Source: Candidatus Schekmanbacteria bacterium (GTDB taxonomy: Bacteria > Schekmanbacteria > GWA2-38-11 > J061). From it: a stretch of DNA of 64,000 nt. Both the position numbers and the translations under genes were made by a program. The DNA is taken from positions 452,473 through 516,472 of the forward strand of contig JACRJM010000007.1 of the NCBI GenBank assembly GCA_016219965.1, given 5' to 3'. How positions within the stretch are numbered: position 1 is the first letter of the stretch; the number at the start of each line of letters is the position of its first letter. Below the pieces are notes generated by a model, which had not been told where the DNA came from, did not search any database, and saw nothing but the letters and a program-made list of their open reading frames with translations. This document shows, one piece after another, positions 8,798-18,571 of the stretch.

Positions 8798-9865
8798 TTA
8801 ATAACGAGGGCCTGAAGACTTCCTGGGAGGCACTGCCCCGGTCTTTCCTGCTGCCAGCTCCTCATAGGTTACCTTCATTGGGTTCCTGTCCCAGGGCATA
8901 TATGTCTTATCTGCCTCGCCAGAGGAAAGTATATTTACATATCCCCATCCGCAGCCATCAAAATTATTGAACGGGTCGCTTCTGAACATTTCCGAAGTAT
9001 AAGCAGGAACTCCCTTGGGCGCATAAGGCCAGGGCCAGGCAGTAGAAAGCACGCCGTGAAAAGATACATTTTTTAACCTGTTAGTAAGTACCTGGTGCGT
9101 ATGACCGTGTATCACCGTTACTTTTTCAAAAGGGGAAAGAATATTCTGCACTTCTTCAGCATCATCAGTCCAGAAATTCCAGTTTTTGTATAACTTGTAA
9201 AGAGGTGAATGGGAAAAAATCACAACCGGCATAGTACTTGCAACTTTTGACAAATTGTTTTTAAGCCAATCACGCTGTTCACTTCCTACCGTGAACGGAC
9301 GTCCATTGGGATTATCAAGCTGCGCCATGGCATTCATTCTCTGCTCAGGCGTCATTTTAGGTTTTGTCCAGTAATCTTCCACTATGACAGAGTTCAAAAC
9401 TACAAAGTGCACCCCCTTGTGATCAAAGGAATATGTTTGCTGGCCGAAAAGCTGCTGCCACTTTTCGCCCATGTCAAGATACCAATCATGCTCTCCTACC
9501 ATCATTCTAAGCGGAGCCTTGATTGCAGAGAGAATATCCTTCCCCATTTCCAGCTCTTCAGGTTTGCCAAGCTGAGCCAGATCCCCGCCGAAAAGAACAA
9601 AATCAGGCTGGGGATTCATCGCATTTATATCATTAGCAGCTTTTATCAGAGACCTTGCGAATCTATGATCCTTACCCTTGGAAGAAAAAATCAAATGCGC
9701 ATCTGAGGCATAGGCAAAGGTGAATGACTCTCCCGCATTACCAACATCTATAAATATCCCGGGACCCATGGCAATGCCCGCAACGCCGGCGGCTGATAAT
9801 TTAACAAATTCCCTTCTGCTGAGCTGACGGCCTTTCTTTATAATCTCATCATGCTTTCCTGACAT
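8798..9865 (-). CDS. TAT-exported metallophosphoesterase
   Basis: A 355-aa calcineurin-like phosphoesterase. The N-terminus carries a twin-arginine signal (SRREFVKLSAAGVAGIA), so the folded protein is exported to the periplasm. The dimetal site motifs are in order: YASDAHL, GGDLAQLG, GEHDWYLD (in place of the usual GNHD), FSHSPLY and HGHTHQ. It lies between the cytochrome c peroxidase (17 bases upstream) and the cytochrome c (28 bases downstream), so it is probably co-transcribed with both. The natural phosphoester is unknown. The E replacing N in the GNHD motif may change metal or substrate handling. Confidence 0.88.
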   Translation of the reverse strand: MSGKHDEIIKKGRQLSRREFVKLSAAGVAGIAMGPGIFIDVGNAGESFTFAYASDAHLIFSSKGKDHRFARSLIKAANDINAMNPQPDFVLFGGDLAQLGKPEELEMGKDILSAIKAPLRMMVGEHDWYLDMGEKWQQLFGQQTYSFDHKGVHFVVLNSVIVEDYWTKPKMTPEQRMNAMAQLDNPNGRPFTVGSEQRDWLKNNLSKVASTMPVVIFSHSPLYKLYKNWNFWTDDAEEVQNILSPFEKVTVIHGHTHQVLTNRLKNVSFHGVLSTAWPWPYAPKGVPAYTSEMFRSDPFNNFDGCGWGYVNILSSGEADKTYMPWDRNPMKVTYEELAAGKTGAVPPRKSSGPRY

Positions 9866-9882
9866 AGATTACCTCCCAATGT

Positions 9883-10959
9883 TTACTGCATTAATTGGTC
9901 AAGATCCTCGCTGGTAAGGGATTTTAGAAACTCGACAAGCTGTGATTTTTCTTCGTCAGTCAGTCCAAGAGGGACTATTCCTCCGTCGAGGTTTGGATTG
10001 GGGACTCCCCCCTTGTTGTAAAAATCTATTACTGATTCGAGAGTCGCTTCACTTCCGTCATGCATGTATGGGGCAGTGAGAGCAATGTTTCTCAACCCCG
10101 AACTTTTGAAAGCGCCGATATCCTTTGGCTCATGGGTTACGATGAATCTCCCTAATTCAGCCACACCTGCCTTGAATGCCAGCTTCTCAGAGTCTGCATC
10201 CGGCTTTTGCGCCTCACGCGCAAGAGTTTCGAAAGCAGTTTCATTCATTGCCACACCGATGTTGTGAAATTTGTTGTCAGTAAAAAAAGGATAGACTTCA
10301 ACATAGCCATGACAGTTGTTGCATCGTGCTTTTCCATTGAAGAGTTTCCAGCCTGCCTGGGCAGCCTGAGATATGGCGTTATTGTCTCCAGCTATAAATC
10401 TGTCAAAGGGAGATTTTACTGAAATTATAGTCCGTTCAAACGCCGCGATTGCCTTAGCTATATGGTCCATGGTTAAATTGTCTGTCCCAAAAACTTTCAT
10501 GAACTCATCTTTGTATTCCGGGATATTTCTGATCTTCTCTTCAACATCCTTAAAAGAAGGCATTCCCATTTCTACTGGATTTATGATGGGAAGTTTTGCC
10601 TGGTCTTCGAGGGTGATGGCTCTTCCGTCCCAGAATTGCAATTCATAAAAGGCTGCATTTAAAACGGTTGGGGCATTTCTTGTCCCTTTTAATCCTCTGA
10701 TGCCTTCGCTGACCTTTTTCCCGTCAGCAAAGCCTTTGACCTGGTCGTGACAGGTCGCACAGGAAACTGTGTTGTCAATTGAAAGACGCTTATCAAAATA
10801 AAGTTTCTTGCCAAGAGCGACTTTTTCAGGTGTTGAAGGGTTGTCCTCAGGAACCTCAGGGGGAAGAATGGAAGAAGGCAAGACCGCCCATCCATCCGGA
10901 ACAGGGATAAACATTATAACTGCCAACAAGATCATTAATGGTACTAATTTTTTTACCAT
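9883..10959 (-). CDS. Diheme cytochrome c peroxidase / MauG family protein
   Basis: A 358-aa periplasmic enzyme with a cleavable signal peptide (VPLMILLAVIMFIPVPDGWA) and two heme c motifs, CATCH (C67-H71) and CNNCH (C213-H217). The family segments RNAPTVLNAAF, QFWDGRA, NPVEMGMP, GLRNIALTAPYMHDGS and LTDEEKSQLVEFLKSL are all present. It reduces hydrogen peroxide with electrons from small cytochromes c or, in MauG relatives, modifies proteins. The histidine/methionine ligand region looks complete. It is the second gene of the operon and has a cytochrome c three genes along that could donate electrons. Confidence 0.93.
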   Translation of the reverse strand: MVKKLVPLMILLAVIMFIPVPDGWAVLPSSILPPEVPEDNPSTPEKVALGKKLYFDKRLSIDNTVSCATCHDQVKGFADGKKVSEGIRGLKGTRNAPTVLNAAFYELQFWDGRAITLEDQAKLPIINPVEMGMPSFKDVEEKIRNIPEYKDEFMKVFGTDNLTMDHIAKAIAAFERTIISVKSPFDRFIAGDNNAISQAAQAGWKLFNGKARCNNCHGYVEVYPFFTDNKFHNIGVAMNETAFETLAREAQKPDADSEKLAFKAGVAELGRFIVTHEPKDIGAFKSSGLRNIALTAPYMHDGSEATLESVIDFYNKGGVPNPNLDGGIVPLGLTDEEKSQLVEFLKSLTSEDLDQLMQ

Positions 10960-11044
10960 TAATCTTTCCTCGTCAAAGATATGAGAAGCATTTTCTGCTT
11001 AAATATTAATTTGTCAATAGCGCTTTTGATATTTTTTGAATTTA

Positions 11045-11968
11045 TTAAAACTTTATCACAGGCGGAACATTCGCCATGGACCAGACCTCAAAGGGAACAA
11101 GCTTGCTCGAATATGGGTCTGAAAACAACTGATCCAAAAGCCACTGCTTCCGCATCGTGTCCTGCGCCTCTATATCTGCTTGCGTATATGGGGAGTTCTT
11201 GTGTTTTTCAACCTCCCCCAAATATGCATCTGTAAAAGAGACAAAGGCGTCGGAGACAAGATCGAAGTTCTTTTCCGTTTCAGCAAAGGCAGGACGACCG
11301 TAAAAACTGGCGCCTGCGCATGATGGCTTGCGCCGCCATTTGCGGTCTATTTCATCTGGATCTCCCTTGCAGATCAGATTGCGGTAATAGTCCGGATTTA
11401 CCTTGTATTTTGCAAAGACATTATCCATTGTTTTTTTCAATTCATCGATATCAGATTCGATTCTTGTACCCGGAAGAACATCGACCCATCCGCCGACAAA
11501 AGACATTCCGCTGTCGAAAAACTGTATGACCATCGCAACATGAAGCATTCCAACAAGGGGTGTTTTTGGATGAATATCAATGGAATAAAAACGTCCCCAG
11601 AGAAAGTTGCCCGGAATGCGGCTGTTAGGGCCGACTTTTTTGCTGACTGCAACCATTTGCCCCATCTTTTCTATTACAGCGCCACGTGTCACTTTAACAT
11701 CATAATCAGTATTTTCGGTTTTAAATTCCTTGCTTTCAGACTGAGAGTTGCCATTCATCTCATAAGCACGTCCAAAATATTTCTTATCCATGTCAGACAT
11801 AAACTGGAGCATTCGCTGTGCCTGTGCTTTTTGTTCAGGCGACAATTTCTCAAATCGTTCATCACCTTCAGCAGAAGCTTGCGGAACAATAACAGATGTC
11901 ATCATCACTCCCATAAAAAGTGCAGGCAATAACACCAGCGCCAAAATGTACCAGTAATCAGTCCGCAT
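11045..11968 (-). CDS. Exported protein homologous to oxygen-dependent coproporphyrinogen III oxidase (HemF-like)
   Basis: A 307-aa protein with an N-terminal export signal or anchor (residues about 6-33). The mature part follows HemF order: TRGAVIEKMG (94-103), IHPKTPLVGMLH (132-143), FVGGWVDVLP (157-166), DAYLGEVEKHKNSPYT (247-262) and a final WSMANVPPVIKF, matching HemF's G-VxEKxGVN, HPxNPxxPTxH, FGGGxDLTP, YLPIVERRKDTPY and MSLPP blocks. HemF is normally cytoplasmic and decarboxylates coproporphyrinogen; here it is predicted outside the membrane and several HemF catalytic positions differ. It heads the operon with CCP, phosphoesterase and cytochrome c. Role unknown, possibly heme or tetrapyrrole handling. 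Confidence 0.72.
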   Translation of the reverse strand: MRTDYWYILALVLLPALFMGVMMTSVIVPQASAEGDERFEKLSPEQKAQAQRMLQFMSDMDKKYFGRAYEMNGNSQSESKEFKTENTDYDVKVTRGAVIEKMGQMVAVSKKVGPNSRIPGNFLWGRFYSIDIHPKTPLVGMLHVAMVIQFFDSGMSFVGGWVDVLPGTRIESDIDELKKTMDNVFAKYKVNPDYYRNLICKGDPDEIDRKWRRKPSCAGASFYGRPAFAETEKNFDLVSDAFVSFTDAYLGEVEKHKNSPYTQADIEAQDTMRKQWLLDQLFSDPYSSKLVPFEVWSMANVPPVIKF

Positions 11969-12092
11969 AATAGCCCCCCATTATTTTTTTTAGATAAAAT
12001 GACTATACGAAAAGCCCATTTATGCGTCAATGGAATAGAGAGTTGAGGAGAGTAGATGCAGAACTTGGACATCAGAGGGATTGTATTTTTTT

Positions 12093-12155
12093 CCGGATTG
12101 GCGCTCCCCGGCAGGCACCTGCTGTTTAGTGCCAGAGGGGGAACCGCCAACCCGG
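12093..12155. repeat. Intergenic palindromic repeat, copy C (opposite orientation)
   Basis: CCGGATTGGCG (12093-12103) pairs with CGCCAACCCGG (12145-12155) with one mismatch, and inner CTCCCC pairs with GGGG. Read on the minus strand the core is CTCTGGCACTAAACAGCAGG followed by TGCCTGCC, nearly identical to the core of copy B at 23781. It lies in the 279-bp gap between the HemF-like gene and the protease; the rest of that gap shows nothing else I can identify. Confidence 0.75.
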
Positions 12156-12247
12156 TCTAAAAAGTATGTGAGGATTGCTAACCGAACGCTGACAACGCAT
12201 CACGCCAAATCCTGCATCTGCCCCCTTGTCATGGCCCCGTCCTCCAG

Positions 12248-15148
12248 CTACCTATGAAGGAGTTTATAGCCCTTGCGTCCTGTTTGCTGGGATGTGAGAC
12301 TTACCTGTTCTTCAACAGAAAAGTCTATCCCGGAGGTTTCTGCATCAGCATTTATTGTGACAAGAGAGGGTTGGTTTGTTGTCGGATAGTAACCGCAAGC
12401 ATCTCCCTGATCGCAAATATATCCGTCATTATTCCTGTCCGTACCGGCAACAACGAAATAATCTCCCTCAGGAACATCAGTCATTACATATTCATAGTTA
12501 CCTGCAAAGTCAGCATCCGCCTCCCCTTCAGTATCATAGCTTACTGAATTTACGACAAGGACGAAGATCTTTCCTGCATCCCTTGCCGCAACTGCACCAA
12601 TCTGCATTGTAACAGAGATACCTGAACTGCCTCCGTCAGATACAATATTTATTGCAGCAGAATAACTGCCGTCTGCAAGCCCTGTCCTGTCCACATCAGC
12701 CATAAAGAGCGCTGATTCACCGGCAGATATGGTAGTGGAAATAGTAGGAGTGACTGTAAGCCAGGTTTCTGTTGAATTGATACTTGTAATATTCAGGGTC
12801 CCGCCTCCTGAATTGCTCAAAGTAAACTGCACTTCATCAGTGCCTATCCCGAAATTAATTTTCTCTACTGATGCGGACAATATTGGATCCCCACTGCCGG
12901 AAATCTCTATTGCTTTTTTTACCGCAGCCTCTGCATTAACAAGCCCGTAACCATACTTGGAATCATTTCCAGAAGTACCGAGGTCTGTCGCTGTGTCCTT
13001 TAGTATCTGAGTCACGGACGCAGGAGAGAGTTTGGCAAACCCATTCTGGATCCTTGCCGCCTGTATCAGGCTTACTACGCCTGCAACATGAGGGGATGCC
13101 ATGGAAGTCCCCTGATAATATTCATAACCATACTGACCAGTGCTATCAAATTTTAATGTGCTTAATACTCCGTCAGGATATCCGTCACTATTTTTGTCAG
13201 CGTTGGTATCACCACCGGGAGCAACAATAGTTGTATTGCCAAAATTAGAATAATAGGAAAGCTTTAATGCGTAATCCACTGCTCCAACAGAAACAACACT
13301 GTCATAGGCAGCCGGATAGCTTGGCGAAGAACTTGAGTCATTCCCTGCCGCAGCTACAACTGTAACCCCTGCATTGATAGCCGCCTTTACAGCATCAGCC
13401 ATTGTCTTCGAGTATGCGCCTCCTCCAAGGCTCATGTTCATAACATCAGCTTTTTTTGCCGGCTTTGTCCCGGAAACATTGCTAAGCCCTGCCGCATATC
13501 TTATTGCCTGCGATATATCATAATTAGTTCCGCCCGTAGCTCCAAGCACACGCAAAGGCATTATTTTCCCAGACCAGGTAACACCGGCTACACCGGTTGA
13601 GTTATCTGTGGCTGCGCCTATTGTCCCGGCAACATGACTGCCGTGATAACTGCTATTATTGTGATTAGGGTCATCACCGGGATCTTCCGGATTGGAGTCA
13701 ATCCCGTCTCCATCAAGAGAATTGCTTACATCATTTATAAAGTCATAACCATCATCAGTGATTCTTCCCTGCAAATCAGGATGCTTTGAAAGAATACCGG
13801 TATCTATAACTGCAGCAATGACACTGTCGTCTCCTGTGGTTACATCCCATGCCGCAGGAAGATTGATGGAGTTATAATGCCACTGCCTTGTGTAATAAGG
13901 GTCATCAGGGGTTTTCAAAGCATGATAAATATAGTTTGGTTCCGCATATTCGACATTATTATCCATCATGAGCTTTTCTATCATTTCGACCGTAAGCTGT
14001 TTTTTATCTTCTGCGCTTGCAGTCCTTGCACTCCCGGTGCCGGTTGTAACTGAATTCACATCAAACTCCACAAGAGACACTTCATCTTCTTTTCCAGATA
14101 AAAGGACTCTGAAACTCCTATCTGATTTTAAAGCAGATGCATCAGGCGTTTTACCTTTTTTATATTTTACTACTGCTTCTCCCGGGACAAACTCTGGAAT
14201 ATTCCCGTTCATATTTCCTTTTAAGCTGTAACTTGTACCATTATTTATGTAATCTATTGTAAGCCTGTAATTGCCTGAACCGCTCTTGGCTCTTACTCCT
14301 ATGTATACTATTTGAGTAAATATCGGAGCAAACTCTATACTTTCACTGCTTCCCGCATTTTCAGACTTCCTGAATATCCCTCCTAAGGGCCCTAAAACAT
14401 AAATGTCAAAATCTGCTTCAGCAGCATCACTTTCAAGGCGGATTGAAATAGGATATGAAGAAGTTATCACGTACAGGTCCTGAACAGTGATTGAAGAAAG
14501 AGGAGGGGCATATCCGGAATCAGTTGAAGATGCATCGCCAAATATTTCTAAGGGTAATGAGTTTATGGGTTGAGCTAATTCGAGACTGTCATTCGACTCT
14601 TCCTCATTTATTGTATTGTATCCTTGTATGGAGAGTTTTCCCGAAAGACTTCCGATTCCTGCCTCAGCCAATGAAAGGGTATAACTGCCAACTTGCTTCT
14701 TTACGAAACTTTCTGCAAAAATAACGTATGTGCCATTTGAGGGAAGAAGATAAACAAGCTTTGCATTGAGCCCGCCGCCGCTGTCATTATCTTCCCCAAG
14801 ATACTCAAGATAGGTCCCGCTTTTTTTATAAAGCGTGATATAGCTGTCTATCTTAGTAGAGCTCATTTCTATGATTACCCGCTGGTCAGCACTTCCGGAA
14901 AATTTATATCTGTCATAATATTTACCGCCCGAAAGCTTTGAATCAGATTTCTTTATTTTTCCATTAATAGTGCTTCCAATCGTAATTTTGGCAGCTCTTT
15001 TGGATTTACTGCTTGCTGCAGATGAAGTTGCTGATACGGTCATACCGTTATCATGGGAAAAGGAGGCTGCTGGTTCAGCCGAAGTTACAGATAGTGGAAT
15101 ATTGCAAAAGAAAAGAACTGCTGCGACAATCATTATTATTTTCTTCAT
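12248..15148 (-). CDS. Secreted subtilisin-like serine protease (S8) with PPC-like N-terminal domains
   Basis: The ATG at 15148 (GGAGA upstream, then a lysine-rich signal peptide) is preferred over a start 33 bases earlier. The 966-aa product has a signal peptide, a PPC-like beta domain (KYYDRYKFSGSADQRVIIEM), a second similar region, a propeptide-like strand (VPGEAVVKYKKGK) and an S8 catalytic domain. The catalytic D lies in AAVIDTGIL (about residue 449), H in HGSHVAGTIG (about 501) and S in GTSMASPHVAG (about 680). A beta-sandwich domain and a calcium-type loop (DRNNDGYICDQGD) follow. All triad motifs are intact, so an active extracellular protease is likely. It stands alone on this strand. 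Confidence 0.93.
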   Translation of the reverse strand: MKKIIMIVAAVLFFCNIPLSVTSAEPAASFSHDNGMTVSATSSAASSKSKRAAKITIGSTINGKIKKSDSKLSGGKYYDRYKFSGSADQRVIIEMSSTKIDSYITLYKKSGTYLEYLGEDNDSGGGLNAKLVYLLPSNGTYVIFAESFVKKQVGSYTLSLAEAGIGSLSGKLSIQGYNTINEEESNDSLELAQPINSLPLEIFGDASSTDSGYAPPLSSITVQDLYVITSSYPISIRLESDAAEADFDIYVLGPLGGIFRKSENAGSSESIEFAPIFTQIVYIGVRAKSGSGNYRLTIDYINNGTSYSLKGNMNGNIPEFVPGEAVVKYKKGKTPDASALKSDRSFRVLLSGKEDEVSLVEFDVNSVTTGTGSARTASAEDKKQLTVEMIEKLMMDNNVEYAEPNYIYHALKTPDDPYYTRQWHYNSINLPAAWDVTTGDDSVIAAVIDTGILSKHPDLQGRITDDGYDFINDVSNSLDGDGIDSNPEDPGDDPNHNNSSYHGSHVAGTIGAATDNSTGVAGVTWSGKIMPLRVLGATGGTNYDISQAIRYAAGLSNVSGTKPAKKADVMNMSLGGGAYSKTMADAVKAAINAGVTVVAAAGNDSSSSPSYPAAYDSVVSVGAVDYALKLSYYSNFGNTTIVAPGGDTNADKNSDGYPDGVLSTLKFDSTGQYGYEYYQGTSMASPHVAGVVSLIQAARIQNGFAKLSPASVTQILKDTATDLGTSGNDSKYGYGLVNAEAAVKKAIEISGSGDPILSASVEKINFGIGTDEVQFTLSNSGGGTLNITSINSTETWLTVTPTISTTISAGESALFMADVDRTGLADGSYSAAINIVSDGGSSGISVTMQIGAVAARDAGKIFVLVVNSVSYDTEGEADADFAGNYEYVMTDVPEGDYFVVAGTDRNNDGYICDQGDACGYYPTTNQPSLVTINADAETSGIDFSVEEQVSLTSQQTGRKGYKLLHR

Positions 15149-15333
15149 CAGGAATCTCCGGATAAAATGCTCTTTAAGCAAAACCGATGTTTCGTGGCTA
15201 CAAAATAAGAAATTTAAACAATATGTTCAATCTATTTACTTCAATATTCTCTTATTTATAATTCTTTATAATTTCAATTACCACTTGATTCTTAAAAGAA
15301 ATAAGACTTTAAGAATTTAAAGAAGGAAAAATC

Positions 15334-16485
15334 ATGAAAAACAACAAAAGGTTTTTTACATTTATTATTTTCTTGTTTGCTCTTTCATTTTACGCAAAAG
15401 GCTATTGCCTAACACCTTCAATAGACACAGAGTTTGTAACAGGAGGGCTTTCAAACCCAACATCTATAACCCATGCAGGCGACGGCTCAGGCCGGTTATT
15501 CATTACACTTCAGCAGGGAAAGATTCTAATCTATGATGGAACTAAAATTTTATCCCAGCCCTTTCTTGATATAACCTCCCTTGTTTCCTGTTGTGATGAA
15601 AGGGGACTTTTGAGTATTGTTTTTCATCCTGATTACAGCAACAACGGATTCTTCTATATTGATTACACTGATATCGACGGCAACACTGTAATCGCCCGTT
15701 ACTCTGTCTCATCTGATGCTGATGTTGCAGACAAGGATTCTGCTCAAACTATAATTAAAATCAAACAACCTTTTGCAAACCACAATGGAGGCGAGCTTCA
15801 GTTCGGTCCTGACGGATACCTTTATATTGGAATGGGGGATGGAGGCTCGACCGGCGACCCTAACAACAATGCCCAAAATCTCAAATCATTGCTCGGAAAA
15901 ATATTGCGCATCGATATTGACAGAGGAACTCCATATGCAATCCCGCCAAACAATCCTTTCATAAAAAAAACAAAGGCAAAAAAAGAGATTTGGGCATACG
16001 GACTTAGGAATCCATGGCGCTTCAGCTTCGATAGACTGACAGGTGCCCTATTCATTGGAGACGTCGGGCAGAACAAATGGGAAGAGATTGATTTTGAGCG
16101 GGCAGTCAGCAAGGGAGGTAAAAATTACGGATGGAGGCGTATGGAGGGAAAACATTGCTATGACCCGGCAACTAACTGCAATAATGGTTCGCTAACACTG
16201 CCAATACTCGAGTATAGTCATTCAAAGGGATGTTCAGTAACAGGAGGATACCGTTACAGGGGAACGGAAATTAGTGCTCTTTACGGCTATTATCTTTATA
16301 GCGATTACTGCTCGGGAACAATCTGGGGCGCTAAGAAAAAAAAATCAGGCAAGTGGAAAAGCTTAAAACTTCTTGATACAGGGCAATCGGTTTCAACATT
16401 CGGTGAAGATGAGAATGGTGAAATTTACTTTGCTACCTATGATTCTGTTAATGGTGCAATCTACCGGATTATCGCAGGAAAGTAA
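15334..16485 (+). CDS. PQQ-dependent sugar dehydrogenase family protein (GSDH/sorbosone dehydrogenase)
   Basis: A 383-aa secreted six-bladed beta-propeller protein. The signal peptide (FFTFIIFLFALSFYAKGYC) is clear. The family motifs NHNGGELQFGPDGYLYIGMGD, LGKILRID, EIWAYGLRNPWRFSFD, DVGQNKWEEI and NYGWRRMEG mark soluble glucose dehydrogenase/Yli1-like aldose dehydrogenases that oxidise sugars with PQQ in the periplasm. Many relatives lack a known substrate. Several cysteine pairs (SCCDE, HCYDPATNC, KGCSV) suggest disulfides. AGAAGGAA precedes the ATG. Not clearly in an operon: it starts 185 bases from the divergent protease and ends next to the convergent TPR protein. Confidence 0.9.
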   Translation: MKNNKRFFTFIIFLFALSFYAKGYCLTPSIDTEFVTGGLSNPTSITHAGDGSGRLFITLQQGKILIYDGTKILSQPFLDITSLVSCCDERGLLSIVFHPDYSNNGFFYIDYTDIDGNTVIARYSVSSDADVADKDSAQTIIKIKQPFANHNGGELQFGPDGYLYIGMGDGGSTGDPNNNAQNLKSLLGKILRIDIDRGTPYAIPPNNPFIKKTKAKKEIWAYGLRNPWRFSFDRLTGALFIGDVGQNKWEEIDFERAVSKGGKNYGWRRMEGKHCYDPATNCNNGSLTLPILEYSHSKGCSVTGGYRYRGTEISALYGYYLYSDYCSGTIWGAKKKKSGKWKSLKLLDTGQSVSTFGEDENGEIYFATYDSVNGAIYRIIAGK

Positions 16486-16493
16486 GTACTGGG

Positions 16494-18494
16494 TTATTTA
16501 ATCTCCCCTCCCATATTTAAATACTCCTGTGCTCTTTTGATATCTCCCATCTTCTCGCAGGCTTGCGCAGCGTTCTGGTATGCTTCGCTCCGTTTGGGGT
16601 TTATCCGGATAAGAGTGTCAAATGCATCAAGGGCGGCACCGTACTCACCTTTCATTGAAAGTGCAATCCCTTTGCTTAAGAGCGCACCTTCATGCCGGGG
16701 TGAGATTTTAAGAGATTCATCCCAATCGGAAAGAGCATCATCAATATTCCCGGAACGGGCAGAAATCAGACCAAGGTTGTACCATCCATCTGCATTTCCC
16801 CTGTCATTATCCAAAGCCTTAAGATAATACTGCCTCGCTTCATCAGATTTGCCGCGAAGATATGCTATGCTTCCAAGATTCATAAGGGCCTTTACATTAT
16901 TGGGGGCACGGGCAAGCACTTCATTGAAAACTCTCTCTCCTTCATCAATCCTTCCTGTATTCATATATATTGCGCCAATATACAAAACAGCATCAGTATA
17001 TTCCGGGAAACGTGATTTCATATCAGAAAAGACTGCTATCGCCTCATCAAATTTACCGGCTTTCTCAAGGATTGTACCAAGTAGATAATAAGGTTCAGGT
17101 TTGTCAGGAATGTTAGCAATAAGGCTTTTAAGTCTTCTTTCTGCCTCGTCTAATCTTCCTTCGCTGAAAGCAAGATAGGCAAGGTTCATCTCACTAAGCT
17201 GAGGAAGGTCAGAAATGGATGACGCTTTTTTGAACATCTCGGATGCTTCATTAAGCCTTCCCATCTTTAAAAGTTCGTTACCCACATTGATATAGGGTCT
17301 TCCCTTTTGAGGTGATTTATTAAGTGCATCAGTCCAGAGAGTGAGATTATCTTTCCAGACATGATTGCGCTCAAATGCAAGACTTGAAAGCATGAAGACT
17401 GCGCCAGCAAGTAAAACAATGGCGCTATTTTTTAACAATCTCTTCTTAATCAATAAGTCTGACATCAAAAGTGATGCTATAAAAAAAGCCATTCCAATAG
17501 ATGGGAGATAAAGCCATCTTTCGCTGAAGCTGTCCTGTACCGGGATAATAAGCGTCGGAAGCTGTGATATGAAGATCCACCCAAAAGAGAAAAAAAGAAA
17601 AGCTGATTTCCTGAAAAAATAAACAAGTGTTATTACAGCGATAAGAAAAAGAGCAGAAATTATAAACTTTGCATCTGTAATAGTTTCAGACAATGGGAAA
17701 TAATGGTCAACATTTAGGTTAAGAGGCAACAACATTAGTTTCAACCCAAATATAAATGATCTCACCTGCGTATAAAACTGGGTAAGTGCCTCCCGCTGGA
17801 AGTTGGGATTCCCCACAGCGCCGAGAGAATAAATCCTCTCTATAATCACAAGCAGGATTATTCCCCAGTAGGGGGAGTGGTTTTTAAGGCTTTCTTTGAT
17901 GTTCCATTTTTTGCCGCTCTCCGCATTGCGCGAATAATCGATCAATAGCAGTATTAATGGAAGTGTTGCCCCTGACTCCTTGCTGAAACAGGAAAATATG
18001 AAAAAAAGAAGAGAAAGAATAATATTTTTTTTGATATAGAAAAGTATCGCAAGGAGATAAAAAAATGCGCAAAGAAGCCCGGAACGGCTTGAGATATAGG
18101 TAACAGATTCAACATTAACAGGGTTAACAAGAAAAAGAAGAGATGAAAAAATCGCTGAAGTCCGGCTCATCTTTTCCGGGAAAAGCCTCATGACAAGGAG
18201 ATAAAAGAAAACCCCGTTCAGAAAATGAATAGCTATATTTAAAATATGGTAACCAAATGTGTTAAGCCCTCCAAAGGCATAGTTCACGGCAAAAGATAAA
18301 TTGAGCACAGCTCTCTGGGGATTAGACAGAATTATAGACTTAAAATCAGCGATATTTCTGATATTCTCGTTGTTCTCAATGACAAGCGCATCATCATAGT
18401 GGAAGGGATAGTTTAGTGTCCTCCAATAAATTAAAAGACAAAGGACAGAAAGAAAAAATATAAAAAGTCCTGAAAATAATCTTTCTCTTTTCAT
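16494..18494 (-). CDS. Membrane glycosyltransferase-like protein with C-terminal TPRs (TMTC-like)
   Basis: A 666-aa protein in two halves. The N-terminal ~370 residues have about ten hydrophobic helices and an early acidic motif NYPFHYDDALV, like GT-C mannosyltransferases and TMTC proteins that use lipid-linked sugars. The C-terminal ~290 residues are about eight tetratricopeptide repeats (for example APNNVKALMNLGSIAYLRG and NADGWYNLGLISARSG). Such bacterial proteins are usually annotated as TPR membrane proteins with unknown acceptor. It faces away from the glycan cluster that begins 78 bases upstream and may share its promoter region; a role in protein or surface glycosylation is inferred. 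Confidence 0.8.
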   Translation of the reverse strand: MKRERLFSGLFIFFLSVLCLLIYWRTLNYPFHYDDALVIENNENIRNIADFKSIILSNPQRAVLNLSFAVNYAFGGLNTFGYHILNIAIHFLNGVFFYLLVMRLFPEKMSRTSAIFSSLLFLVNPVNVESVTYISSRSGLLCAFFYLLAILFYIKKNIILSLLFFIFSCFSKESGATLPLILLLIDYSRNAESGKKWNIKESLKNHSPYWGIILLVIIERIYSLGAVGNPNFQREALTQFYTQVRSFIFGLKLMLLPLNLNVDHYFPLSETITDAKFIISALFLIAVITLVYFFRKSAFLFFSFGWIFISQLPTLIIPVQDSFSERWLYLPSIGMAFFIASLLMSDLLIKKRLLKNSAIVLLAGAVFMLSSLAFERNHVWKDNLTLWTDALNKSPQKGRPYINVGNELLKMGRLNEASEMFKKASSISDLPQLSEMNLAYLAFSEGRLDEAERRLKSLIANIPDKPEPYYLLGTILEKAGKFDEAIAVFSDMKSRFPEYTDAVLYIGAIYMNTGRIDEGERVFNEVLARAPNNVKALMNLGSIAYLRGKSDEARQYYLKALDNDRGNADGWYNLGLISARSGNIDDALSDWDESLKISPRHEGALLSKGIALSMKGEYGAALDAFDTLIRINPKRSEAYQNAAQACEKMGDIKRAQEYLNMGGEIK

Positions 18495-18571
18495 TGGAAA
18501 TCCAAAAGTCCTTGTAGAATATTATTATTTTTAAGGTTAAGATTTGATTATAAACATTTTCTGACATCTAT

